Assembly: GCA_022829145.1 (NCBI GenBank)
Contig: CM040745.1
Location: 26,418,406 to 26,482,405 of the forward strand
Reading direction: 5' to 3'
From: Albula goreensis
Lineage: Eukaryota > Chordata > Actinopteri > Albuliformes > Albulidae
Length of the DNA: 64,000 nt
The translations under genes were made by a program, and so were the position numbers. Under the pieces are notes generated by a model. The model did not search any database. It saw only the letters and a program-made list of their open reading frames with translations, and had not been told where the DNA came from. Shown here piece after piece: positions 13,601 through 25,820 of the stretch; the first letter of the stretch is position 1, and each line of letters opens with the position of its first letter.

Positions 13601-15973
13601 GTGATAGGTACTGTTCCCCCTACAGGGGCTATGTCTGCACTCCACGGGCTCCCTAGGAGCCAAGCAGGGGTCCCAGAGAGCAAACACAGGAGGCCAAGGA
13701 GGGGGCATTCCAGTCTGATCTCTGTAATGACTGGGAAAAGAGCTGAAAGAGTTTCCTTCATAACATTCTGCACTTCACTCTATAGATGTTTGACATATGC
13801 CCTGAAATTCTGACCCAACACAAAACTCCCTAGAGTCTGGATTAGAAACTTAATTCACTCTGTTCACCATTCTCTGGTTGAGTGAAGTTTATTAATTATG
13901 ATTGCATTTTGCCATGACATTCCAGAAGCAAGGCACAAATTAAAAGAAATTACTAACAATGTATTTCCCTATGGTTAGGAACATTCTAAATTCTTCATTT
14001 GGCTCTTTTGTAGTCGTATCATCATAAATGTCTAGTTTTTTGGCTTTGGTTAGAAACCAGAAATGTATGTGTATATGGGCAAAATAAACAGTTTATCAGA
14101 GTTGAGCAAACTGTATTTAATTGATGAATTCACATCGCATTAAATCAGGTAACCTTAGATCTATGACTATATTTTAGAGTCAGTATACCATGAGTAATAT
14201 AAAGGTAATTGTATTCACACAAGTTCAGAGAAATTTTGTGTTGCATCCCCTCGTTTGCCGAATATGAAAGGTTATTTTTGGTGGATAATCAGGATAATTA
14301 CCATTCTTTTATTAGAAACCTTGGTTTATTTAGTTGTTCTGTGTAAGCCAAAATACATCTTCTCTGAATTGAACAATGAACAAATGCATTGCATTTGTGA
14401 ATGTTATAACTGTGACACAATTACATTTCTAATCCATACTCTTATTCAAACTCTTGTTGTATACTTTAGCTAAATCGAATGATGGAAGGTTCTTTGCATG
14501 GATATTTTTTTTTCTCCACCAGTTATGAAAGTCATATATAACCACACAATTGCAGGTTTTAATCAGGTAGGTGAACCCAGTAAAAATACCATGAGAGCAC
14601 TCTTTGATCTCTCCATACATATATTTGTACTTTTAAGTATCCATTGTGAATTGTTTGTTGTTTGATCTTTTAATACCCTTGTGGTTTACTTAGTTAAAGC
14701 TCCAACTTCAATAAAAAGGAAAAATTAAATTAAAAACGTTCCTAGAAAAACACAAATTTCTGTTGAAAGCAAGAGTATTTTGTTCTAGAAATTTCAGCCA
14801 AAAGACATTTGATCTTTAAATTGCAAACTGTGAAACTATCAAAATTTTTGAACTGCCATCGTAATTGTTTTCTCGTTTGAACGATGACTGCAAGTAGATG
14901 TTTCTTTTTTAAAGGCCTATCTGCAGAACCATGGATAATGTAGGATTTTCAGCAATTGTTATGGTGTTTCTCTGCTATTTTTCATTTTCTCCTTCACTGC
15001 AAAGAATCCAAATGTAATTTTTGACAGTGCTTGATGTAACAGGATATGTAAAACCGATTTCGAGTTTTCAGCTGCTGGTCTGTCCTGCACTTTTAACTGG
15101 GTCAGTGAAAGTTCAGTTTGACTGGTCCCAGTGTCCTTTTACATTTTCAAGCCCTGTATATTTTAATAAAGCACCCATAATTTTAGGCTGTTAAAATCAG
15201 CAGAACTGGCACAGCTGCTATGAAGGTAGCACAAACAATCCCCTTCAGGAGTCATGGTGACAAGATGAAAGTTAATCGATAAGGCAAGTGTGTATGACAT
15301 CATCTGTTGCCATGGCACCAGGACCAAGCAGACGGATGTTGTCTGCATGGCAGGCAGTGTGGTTGCCAGATGGGGCACAGGTTGCTGTTTTGTCTCGGTC
15401 TGCATGTGCTACTGGCTGCCAGCGTAGCCCAAGGATTAAAACACAGGGGGAGATGGCCTCTCAGGTGGTCACGAGTTTCCCAATATTTCAGCAATTAAAT
15501 GTGCAGCCGTCTAAAGCTGGAACTGCATATACTTAACATTTTTGAGATGAAATCTGTCACTCAGATGACATTTTCCAGTAAATTAATTTTCAGCGTTATC
15601 ACCTCACCAGAGATTTGGCATGTGTGCCCCTCTAGGTTTGTCCATTGTGAATAGTTTTTTTCACACCTACTTCATGATGTACCCAGGAGAAATATTATGA
15701 AGGATTCTGAAATCCCCCTCAACATGTACCCACATACAGTATGTGGGAAGAGCCTTAAGTTTATTCTTAAGAAAATTTGAGATCAGAGACAGATAAAAGT
15801 ATACCATTTAGTACAAAAACAATAGCTTGAAGGTCTCATATAATGCAAAATTTGTAAATCATTGCAACATGTGGATATGCAATGTGGTCACTCATATGAT
15901 TAGTTTTCACTCAAAGATTTATATTTTATATAGAACAACCTCAATACCCTTATCTCAGATCATTCTCAGATCA

Positions 15974-15995
15974 GTGTGTGTGTGTGTGTGTGTGT
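15974..15995 (+). repeat. (GT)11 microsatellite
   Basis: Uninterrupted GT dinucleotides. Confidence 0.95.
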
Positions 15996-17573
15996 TTTCC
16001 CTTGGATTTTAGAATATTGGAAGCCTTGCATGCCAGGTGTATACCTGCCTAAAAACCTGCCATAAACTGTGTACTTCACAGTGATAAGCATGCCTGCTTC
16101 TCAGGAAATAACAATATAGGTGGGTGAAGGTTTGTCAAAAATAATTTGAAATGGGGAAAAAAAACTGAGTGAACCACCCAGTGAGAATCTGACTCATGTT
16201 TAATCTGTGATATCCTTGGCATGGCAATCGTTGCTATAGTAAGTTCTGTTCCCAGATGGAAAGGCGAGGGTGTTGTGAGATCTCCAGGTCTGATCTTTGG
16301 GTGTTACAAATTTGCAGCCAAAAGTTTTGGCAATCCTCTCTGGACCGTTCATCAGTGCTAGATTAATCATTGCTGAATTGCATCATTACATTAGAGAAGC
16401 CTAGCTCTCTGATTCCAACATGTATCTTGACTTTTAAGTGTACTTTTATCTACCTCTCAATTTACTCATGATATTAGTAGAAGGTAATAATAATTCACAC
16501 TAAATTAGTCATATCTAAGAATGTGCATGTTTTTTTATTAACATCCACTGAGATACCAGTCTACTAAGACATCAGTCTTCTAAGGCAAAATTATTGGTTT
16601 GCTTAACAGTCACTGAGATACTGTATGGCACCATACAATATCATACTGCAGGATGTATCAACTGGATAAAACAAGGCACATTTTTATTCATAGCAATTAC
16701 TGAGGACCTTGGTAAAGATCAGTGACTTGAATAATTTGCATGGTGGTAAAATCAGGGATATTCTTTGATAATTCAAGCCTCTTGTAAATAGTACTGAAAA
16801 ACATGATTTCAACTTTTTTATAAGTCCCATTCTCCTTTTAGCCAGGAGGAGACGTCATGAAGGTTACCATGGTGACCCTAATGGGCAGAAAATAAAACAG
16901 CATCAATACTACAGGCGGACTTTTCCTCACAGCTTTTTGAAAGGCTCTAATTACCATCACAAGTCTGGGCCCTGGACCAATGACTGCGATGGCTTTGATG
17001 CGGGAGCAGGAGAACAAGCCTCTCATGTGTATGCGCATTGTCGCTTTTCCTGTGAAGGACGGCACTTTGTCATTACTGGAGTCGCCATGCAGGCACTTTG
17101 AATATGTGTTCATTTATTTCTAAGTTTAAATGGCCTACTGTGAGTTGGGAAATTGCTTCAGTGTTTGTGAAAAGTTCTACACCTACATTTAATAAGATCT
17201 GGAAACTAGATATTTATTTCTCAAAATAAATTGTATATAATGTCCAAAGTGTGACTAATAAAGGCTGTTACCAATGGCCATGCCAACCAGCTGTTTCCTT
17301 TCAGTAAAACTTGGTCATTCTAAACACTCTGCTTGATTCTTTCATGTGTTAATAATATGTATCAAGTTTGAATATATTCACATTTTGAAAATTTCTGTCA
17401 ACTATCCTTTGGATGGTATTCTTGGGGACAATTTACAGCCCTATAGATTAACAGTGGTTACTAAATTACAGATTAACATGTGTGTCTGTGTATGTGTGAG
17501 ATAGAAAGAGGTGTATATTTCTCAGTGTGGATGCTAATGTTGATACAGAGACTTGTGTGTGTATGTATTACAG

Positions 17574-17690
17574 GACTGTGCGAGTGTGGCCAGTGTAGCT
17601 GTCATCCTCCAGGAGACAAAAGAGTTCACGGGAAGAACTGTGAGTGTGACGATCGGCAGTGTGAGGACCTGAACGGAGAGATCTGTGGGG
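17574..17690 (+). CDS. itgbl1: itgbl1 exon: eight-cysteine integrin EGF module (39 aa)
   Basis: This is a 117-bp internal exon in phase 1-1. The acceptor is TTACAG ending at 17573 and the donor is GTAAGC at 17691. It encodes [14 protein letters not shown], then a basic stretch, then [19 protein letters not shown]. The eight cysteines and the CxCDD-x2-C spacing are the hallmark of the integrin beta stalk EGF modules. The motif HPPGD...[10 protein letters not shown] closely resembles the corresponding module of vertebrate ITGBL1. A CA-rich microsatellite begins about 65 bp downstream in the intron. Confidence 0.93.
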
Positions 17691-17754
17691 GTAAGCAACA
17701 CCCTGCTCCATATTCACACTAACACACATACAATGACATGCCTGCAGTCAAATG

Positions 17755-17802
17755 CGCGCACACACACACACGCACATGCACACACACGCACACACACACA
17801 CG
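17755..17802 (+). repeat. CA/CG-rich microsatellite
   Basis: Imperfect CA repeat with CG and TG interruptions, starting about 65 bp past an itgbl1 donor. Confidence 0.9.
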
Positions 17803-19923
17803 GCACTACATGTGATGTAACACCATAAGAGACAGACGTAGGACAGAGCACCCTGCTAACGTGTGCCAGCTCTCCCACTGTGTTAATCTGTGTTGAACAC
17901 AAATTATTTTTTCCATCTAACTTAAAGTCATTCAAACATGAGCATCAGCGGCAAAGGAGCTGTGGAAAACTATTTTGATACAAAATAATTAGGAAGCTGA
18001 AGCTGATAGGTGGTCTTATTTTGCTTATTTAATGAATCACCAGAAGATATTAATAAAGCTTGGCATGTTTGTCTTAAACCAGAGAGAGTCTACACATACA
18101 TTGATGCAGTGTAATGATGAATTTAATGTTACATTAGACTAAATGTTCATTACGGAATTTAAACCAATGAGACAGAAGAGCAGCTAGGAGAATGTAACTG
18201 CTTTTAAAGTTAATGAGGGGCACAAGACTAAGAAAAAATCAGTGAATCAGATACAGGGAGATAAAATTCATCATTATATACCAGTACAATAATCTATGAA
18301 TACAAAGAACAAAACAAATTATGTTTTTTTGTACCAGTATTAATTAATTATTATTGTTTATTGCATAGTTGAACTGAGTAATATATATTAGTATGTTTTG
18401 TCCCATGTATGCATTGTGGGTAATTTATTATTTTTGACATTTAAGGTTTATAAGATAAACTATTCCACTTTATTACTGCTTTAAAAGGCTCAAAGTACAA
18501 CAAGTCTGTTCCTAAACTCATGAGAAATCCGGGTATGGTTCTAAAGTGTGAGGAACCGCCAATGCATCAAGCATCAACATTTACATGGTAAATGTTCATT
18601 GTAGTCATGTGCTGGAGATACAGATGGAAAATGCTGTATGTGGAGTTGCTGTTCTTTAGTCCCAGCACACTTCCATCTTCTTGAATCTGTTCTTACCTTT
18701 TTGGAGCCCAGCATACTAGATTAATGAATGGCTGGATATGAGGCTTGGAAGGACTTTGTATTTCTAGCTCAATGGCCTATTTCTGTACCCTCTGAAAGTT
18801 GCTCTGGGCTCTGGGTGGAAAGACAGACTGTTTTCGATTGATGCCTCTCTGGACCTGTATTTCACTCCATTTTCTCACCCATGGCAATACAGTAACATGT
18901 AAATGTTGCTCTGGGTGCTTTGGTCTGTGGCCGTGCTCAGTATTGATCTTTGACAGAAGCTGTAGACCTGAGTAATATGAAAAACAGCCAACCATGACCA
19001 ACATGTCAACTGTGAACAATGGAGCTTCCACCTCCTCACTGAAAACAAAAAGGGGTTCTCCAAAGAGTGCCACACGATTCCCCCAGTGATCGCCAGAGAC
19101 AGACAGAGTCAATCGATGCCCCTATGGAATTAGCCCAGGTCCCAGGTTTAGTCACAGTTCATGCCGCCCCTCAGTCAATGTGCATTACACAGTAGATTGA
19201 TTCAGAGCATTCTGGGAGGAAAGTGGTCTAAAAATACACACCAATTTGAGAATTTGATTAGAAACATTAATGCAATTTGAACCCATTTGCTCTCTGACAT
19301 GTAAGTGTGCTCAGAATTCAACATCTGAATCTTGGACCTTAGACTGTTCTTTTACATTCGAGGAGTTCATGCTCTTAATCTCTTCATTTCAACACAATTT
19401 AATGGAAAACCATAATATTTAGCAATTTTGAATTTGGATTTAAATGACATTTCTAGTGCCTTTTTTGTCTGGTAGCAGCTATAGGAAGAAAATGACCAGA
19501 GTTTATTGGAGATGGTTTAACTCAGATCCATCCATTTTCAGACAATTCAGGCAAAAACAACCATTGTAGCCATGAACTGTAAACATTGAAAGTGTCTGCT
19601 ATCAGAAAAAATAGATTTTTGACTGCCTGCCTGCACCATATACATATAGGATAAATGGTAGTGTAAGTAAGGGAGTGGTACATTCAAACAAATGACTCAG
19701 TGGAGAAATGGATCTAAGGACTATCGATGTCCTCAAGCTAAAGAGGGTACATTTGGTCATGCTTTCAGGTGGTGTTCTGTTGCACATTTGAAAGCTTTAC
19801 TACCTTCTAGAGATGGTTTTGCTCTTAAAATTGCAGTTCACTCAAAAGGGTTTGCAACAGTTCAAAACATCAAAGTCCTTTTAACATGCTTTCATTTTGT
19901 GTTTTTTTGTGTTTGGCAAAAAT

Positions 19924-19990
19924 TGTGCTTCCCAGCACAATTGTTTTCTGCTGGGAAGCACATCCTGTCTTTTTGGTGGAGACAGGATGT
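19924..19990. repeat. two back-to-back perfect hairpins
   Basis: TGTGCTTCCCAGCA (19924-19937) pairs with TGCTGGGAAGCACA (19949-19962). ACATCCTGTCT (19960-19970) pairs with AGACAGGATGT (19980-19990). Loops are 11 and 9 nt, and the two hairpins share three bases. Confidence 0.9.
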
Positions 19991-22900
19991 TAATTAAGGA
20001 TAATATATTGGCTGAAACAAGACTTTTTTTGAGAAAACTTACAAAAGTGTTGGCAATGCTGCACAGAATATGCCTACTGTGCTGCATATTCTTCAGCAGT
20101 AATGTTCAACATTTATTGTACATTAGTTGTCTTATATATAACCAGTTTGTTACATTTCCGTCTAGATTTTGATATCTTTCATATCTTGAGAAAATATTTT
20201 TACTGTCTCATTTAACTCTGTAGACATACACTCACTACTAGTCTGGTAGAATTAGACTTAAATGCTTCATAATAAAATGTGTGGTGTGTTGAACGCATAT
20301 CCTAATGTGGCACATATCAGGAAATTTAGCAGTAGAGTAGGCATGGGGAAATGAGACTGCTTGATACCCTTAAATCTTTATCATTTTGAATGTGAAGTCA
20401 AAATACAGTAATTTTAAGAAAATATTGATTGGATTGTTATTTAAATTATGGTGGCATTTTAAGCAGACTAGGATCATTTTGTTAGTTTAAAATAAACAAT
20501 AATGAAAATAGCAGTAATCAGTCTATTTACAAAAAAATCATTTCTAATATTCAAAAGCAAACGTGAATATAGCTTCTGGCTGATATTGTATATATAATAT
20601 TATGTTTTCTTTTTAAGTAGGGTTTAAAGCCCCAACTAAAAGAGAACATATGCTGAAAACCCTTAGACCTGTTTCAGTCCTCAAGCTGTGGTTTTTTGAG
20701 GGGCCCCACAGATGTCTCATAATAAAAACTATGTTGTCAGTCAATATGAATTAATTGTAATATTGTGTTAGCGACTTGTGAGCTGTTCATACTGTATGAA
20801 TTGATTCAAGTCATTTACTAGATTTGTATGTGTATACAGTATACAGTATGTGAAGTGTATTTTAGAATTAAATACATAATTTACAATGATAAATATGCCC
20901 TAAAGCTATGTAAAACAGGCACTGCAACTCTTGCCCACTTCCTCCAGACCAGCTGTGCTGTGACATGTATTCAGGAGCCATTTGTCACGGAGATACAACA
21001 TGGAGTTCTTTCCTATAAATAGCTCAACTGAATGTTTTTTTGGTTTTTTTTTTACCTTGTTGCGCAATAATTGTTTTGATTAGTACCAGCACCACTGAAC
21101 GTCTTTTTCAACATAGGAATTCCAAAATAAGATGAAGGCACCTACAATGTCCTGGCTTAATTTTAGACAAATACTGTTTACTCAATCACCCATGTCTGCT
21201 TGTTCCAGTCATTCTTTTTGCCACCTCCTTGCTCCTGAAGAGATAAATGAATCGGGCAGTTTGATAGGAATCTTTGTACATTTAAATGGGTTTCTGTGCA
21301 GTGAATTTTTCTCTCCAATGTTATTTCCATATGAAATAGTATTCAATATCTTTTCATGTTATAATTACCATTAATATCTGAATTATTTTTACTATTTCAA
21401 TTCTCCAAGGCACCACAATTGTAAATTTAAGGTACATTTGGGAACATGGCCTGAAGGTTTTTCATATGCTGCTATTACACATAAAACGGAAGTATTTTAA
21501 ATGTTTTGATTTTGTTGATTGTTTGACTCTGGTTGAGGGTGCAGGGGCTGAAGTTTAATTCACGTGCCAGTAATGCCCCACGGTGCATAGGTGGCTCCAT
21601 GGTTGTGTCTGGTCACTTCAGACCGTGGGAACTGCTGCTGTGCTCACATCAGATCATGCCTCTAAGTGGAAGGGGCACTGGGCACCGACAGAAACCAGGC
21701 CTTTTGCCGAACTTTCTCCCACAGGACAGCAGGAACAGATATGGCTGAGCCCAAGGGCAGGTGGCTGTATTCACAGCTAACTGGCTTTTTGCTCACAAGC
21801 CTGGCCGATAAGTAAATATGGCTCAGATGTTTGCCCATTGATTCCATTGCTGTTATCATGCTCAACCTCCAGATGGGAACATATTCTGTTGTCATTTAAG
21901 GCTGCAAATCTAAAGTGTCACTTTTCTATGGCCTGTTTCAGAGCTCATTAACACTTTTTGTTCTCCACCCACACATTTCTGGTTTGGGCTCTTTTCTGTC
22001 TTGATTGTAATTTGCCAGAAGCAGATGAAAGTCTCATTTCAAAATCAAGGTTAAATGCAACAAAAACATTCAAGGTGTCTGTAGAGTTTTTCAGAGACAA
22101 AATGAAATCCATTGGATTCTTTCAGGTTGAAAAAAGTGTTTCAAAGGATGCATTATAATGGGTCAGTGCAAAAGTTCATCCTTGAGTCCTAAAGGCTTCA
22201 GTAAGGGTTGGGATGTGTTTGGCGATCCCTGATCACCCCAGCAGTGTTCCTGGGAACAAACTTATAGTTCACTCATAGGTAAGACTTCATAGGAAGGTTC
22301 TAAACACAGACGGAACAAGAGTCCAAAGCTGTCATTTGTGAACATACCAAGAAATTTAGCTAAAATACAAGGAGCACATGTTGACATGAAATGTAGAAGA
22401 TGATATGGCCATCTTCACCCCTTAGAACACAGCCTTTAACTTTGTCCAGCATGTCCAGTAGTATGTAAAGGATTTTTAATTAATTTACAAATTAATAAAA
22501 GAAATAAGATATAACCGTTGTAAGAAATATTCTATTTTATTTTACTGTGGTGCAGTGCAGCATCCACCAGTAACCCTTCCTCCAAGGAATGAAATATTAA
22601 CCTAAGTGCATTACAGGTGCTCATTGTGCTGTGCTGCCCAGTGACAGTGCAGGAGATTCCTGACACGCCCCATCTGGGCAGCGGCAGCTACAGTGCCCTG
22701 CATATGGGAAATGAGGTTTAAATATTAAATATGTATGTGGCTACTTCATAGCCCTATGCCAACATGGAGTACATCACATTGTACTGGAACTGTGTCAGAA
22801 GGGTAGTTCTTCTATAAAACACAACCAGGCTAAAATTAGGTTATATTAGTTGGATAAACTATGCATTTACAATCATCCTCATTAACTATTTTAACTTGGT

Positions 22901-23831
22901 GTGAGCTTCATCCAACTGAATTATTCCCCCTGGGGGTCATATTCAAGCTCTTGACTTTTTTTCCAGAAAACTGAAATCTCATTTTGAGCCCCAATCATAT
23001 ACGTGTGAAATGATAATTGTTAGGTGAAGTAATGATGGTTGTAGAGAGAACAGCCCTGGGTGACCTTCAGCACTGATGTCTGCAGAGCAGTTTGCCCCAG
23101 TGCTGCTGATTCAGATAGCATCCCTCACCCACTCCCATCTCTCTCTCTCGCTCTCTGTCTCTCTTTAACTCTGATTCATCTCACTCCTGGGGCGGCCTGC
23201 AAATCTGTTTACCGGAGAGCGAGAGAGAAAAAGGGTGAACGTCATGGTGGAATTAAAACTTAATGCAATCTAATTGCCAGCGTGCTCCATTTGAGACAAG
23301 GACCGATAAAAGGGTTGGTTTTTAATGGCCGGCTGCTCCTGTGTTTGTGTGCCCAGAGAAGCCTCCTTCATGAGCCTCGCAAATGTCATGTTCTTCTAAC
23401 TGGAACTGAAAGAGGTTTCAGCCAGGACACCTCAGAGAGGTTAGACCCACGCTCCGATAAAGCAGACAGTGGTGTTTAAATGACAAAGCATTTGTGATGA
23501 AACCTTGTAGATGTTGAAGATTGAAGATGTATTAAGAAAATCAGTACAACATAAATAATACAGATAATGAGCTGTATTTTATGCTTAATATAAGTAAACT
23601 ATATTATTTTATTCTAACATAATTGTTCTAAAAAACATAGATGTCGGCATTCTTAGCATCCTAGACGATTTTGTATTTATAATCAAGAAAAGTAAAGCCT
23701 GTAGCAGGTTTGTACTTATTTAAGTTTATCTTATTTTTAAGGAACTGTGTGGTGGCCTTTCATGACGTCCTTTTTCACAAGGGTATAAGAAAGAGGAAAA
23801 ACTGATGTGCAATGCTTTGTCATCCATCACC

Positions 23832-24200
23832 ATGGGGAAAGGCAAAGAACAAGCAAATCAAAAGAGACAAATGGTTACTGACCTTCAAAAATCAGGTATT
23901 GGGTCAGAAAGCTTCAAACCGCTATTACAGTGGCTAACCTGCCAGGAGCAGGATGTAAATGTGTCTTGCCCCGTGCATAATGAGCAAGATGGTGAGGAGG
24001 CTGAGGGTCACAGTTGGACACAGGTTGGTTGAATCGTGGGTCACCAAATCAAAACTTAGTCAACGTATCTTTGCCAACAGGCTATGCGGAAGGGTTTCCA
24101 GAAGAAAGATTATTGGTTTAAGGTTATTAAGCACTACGCACAAGTTGAAGCATCTGGAGTTAAATTACTGGCACCCTGTCTTTAGTACTTTTATGCAGCT
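23832..24200 (+). mobile_element. Tc1-like transposase N-terminal relic
   Basis: MGKGKEQANQKRQMVTDLQK from 23832 resembles the first DNA-binding helix region of Tc1-type transposases (MGK-KE-S-D-R-KIVDLHK-G). Further on, in another frame, GRVSRRKIIGLRLLSTTHKL (about 24090-24150) resembles the GRV-RRKPLL...H...RLEFA stretch that precedes the catalytic core. Stops and frameshifts separate them. The catalytic core was not found, so this is a decayed partial copy. Confidence is lower than for the other two relics because the similarity is weaker. Confidence 0.5.
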
Positions 24201-24945
24201 TGAAAAGAAAAATGTGCTGAGCCATTTCTTTGTTGATTTTGAGTTGTAGTTGAGGTCATTGCCATACTTGAAGGCTCACCTGCTGCCATGTTGCAGAGAT
24301 AACCGGGTTTTTGGCTGAATATCCTGATACTTAGAATTCATGATATCATTGATCTTTGTAAGGTCCTCATGACCAGTAAAAAGCAGCTGCTTATCATGAA
24401 TGATCTACCACTAATTATTTCACAGAGGATATGTATTTCTTTTCTTTTATTTGTATCCCTCTTCTGATGCCAAATAGTCAAAGGATATTTATGGCCAAAG
24501 AGTTTTTTCTTCTGTCTGTGGGTGCTATACCTCATTTAGGCTTTCATCTAGCAAACCTTCCAGATGTCATGGTGTGCCATCTAGTCATTGATTTGGAGGC
24601 TTTGTGGCCCCAAAGTGGTAATCAAACACTGGAGTTCTCCAGGCTTATACCAATCAAGCAATCACAGAGCCAATGTGTCCAGTGTCCAGTGGATAGATCA
24701 AGATGCTTTTCCTGGGTAAATCAATCATTTTCCAAAGAAATGCATATGTATCTTCAGAAAAATTCATGGCAGATCATGTCCTTTCATTTTATATTTCATT
24801 TAAGGCTCATGTTTATGGTTTGACCATTGATCTTAGTCTTTTTTTCATAATTATTTTATAGAATTTGGGATGGAGATGGCGGCTGGCAAAAACACACACA
24901 AATGTTTGCCATGTCCCTACCCTCAGTGGGAAATACTCAGAGTGT

Positions 24946-24980
24946 ACACAGACACACATACACACACACACAAACACACC
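24946..24980 (+). repeat. imperfect CA microsatellite
   Basis: CA repeat interrupted by GA, TA and AA steps. Confidence 0.9.
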
Positions 24981-25744
24981 ACAGTGAAAACAGACAGAGA
25001 GGTTCCAAAGCAGCAGTGAGCTGGGCCTTGGTCACACTGCCTGTATAATTGGAATCCCAGGTGCACTGTAATTGAATGGGCCATGGTTCTGCTCCTCCAA
25101 AGCAATTAAACTCTTTCAGAGGCTGGCTGATTGAAGCAGCCATGCGAACAGCTCTTCAGTCTGCATCTGCCTTTCCGTAAAAATCCAGCACTCGGTGCCC
25201 ACTAAATTATGAATTATGTCAATTTCCATAGGATAAGCCCTGCTGCAGTTCACTGCAGTTGACTTACATGTCCAGTGGTAAAATGGGCCACATGTAACCA
25301 GTTACCCACTGTAAGGGAGCCAGCTACATAAACATTGCTCACGTCAAGACGACTGAAATATTGTTGAATAATAATTAATTATTGATATGGCATTCACTCA
25401 TCAAAAACCTGACCAAGACAGAGAGTAGAACTGGGATAAATATCACTCACTACATATTGGTCAAGTACAGTATATGGCAAAATATTTTAGTTCAGCCTGA
25501 ACAATATGCATTTATATGTTATATGTTATATGGTATAGGTTGTTAGCTAGGAAAATAATTTGCTGAAATAAATTAGACTCCATTAAATACTAAATCCTGT
25601 AAGAATGCATCTTGGAAGAATTTCACATTTAAAATTGAATATGATCATACATACTTCAGGTTAACTACAGAAATAAAATACTCACTGGTTGCTGTAGGAT
25701 TCTACAGACAAATGCATCATTTTCTTGTACTGTTTTCTGACAAA

Positions 25745-25820
25745 AACAATAATACATTTTCCCAGAGATAGGGGAAGACAGTTAAGTTTTCCCCTTTCTC
25801 TGGGAAAATGTATTATTGTT
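25745..25820. repeat. 32-bp inverted repeat with one mismatch, 12-nt loop
   Basis: The 5' arm (25745-25776) starts AACAATAATACATTTTCCCA. The 3' arm (25789-25820) ends TGGGAAAATGTATTATTGTT. Pairing holds over all 32 positions except one. Confidence 0.92.

Larger units (their letters stand above)
674..17573 (+). other. itgbl1 intron, 16.9 kb
   Basis: A large AT-rich intron. It holds palindromes at 2113-2153 and 10579-10667, a short 9-bp repeat at 2503-2526, a Tc1-like transposase relic on the - strand (about 9950-10390) and a TG microsatellite at 15974-15995. No further EGF-type exon was recognised, and the phase-1 reading frame joins 673 to 17574 in good agreement with family module order. 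The remainder shows only short chance reading frames. Confidence 0.75.

Noticed and set aside
25745-25820. Calling the long hairpin a microRNA gene
   Set aside because: The stem is almost perfectly paired and matches no microRNA I recognise. Without small-RNA evidence it is kept as an inverted repeat.
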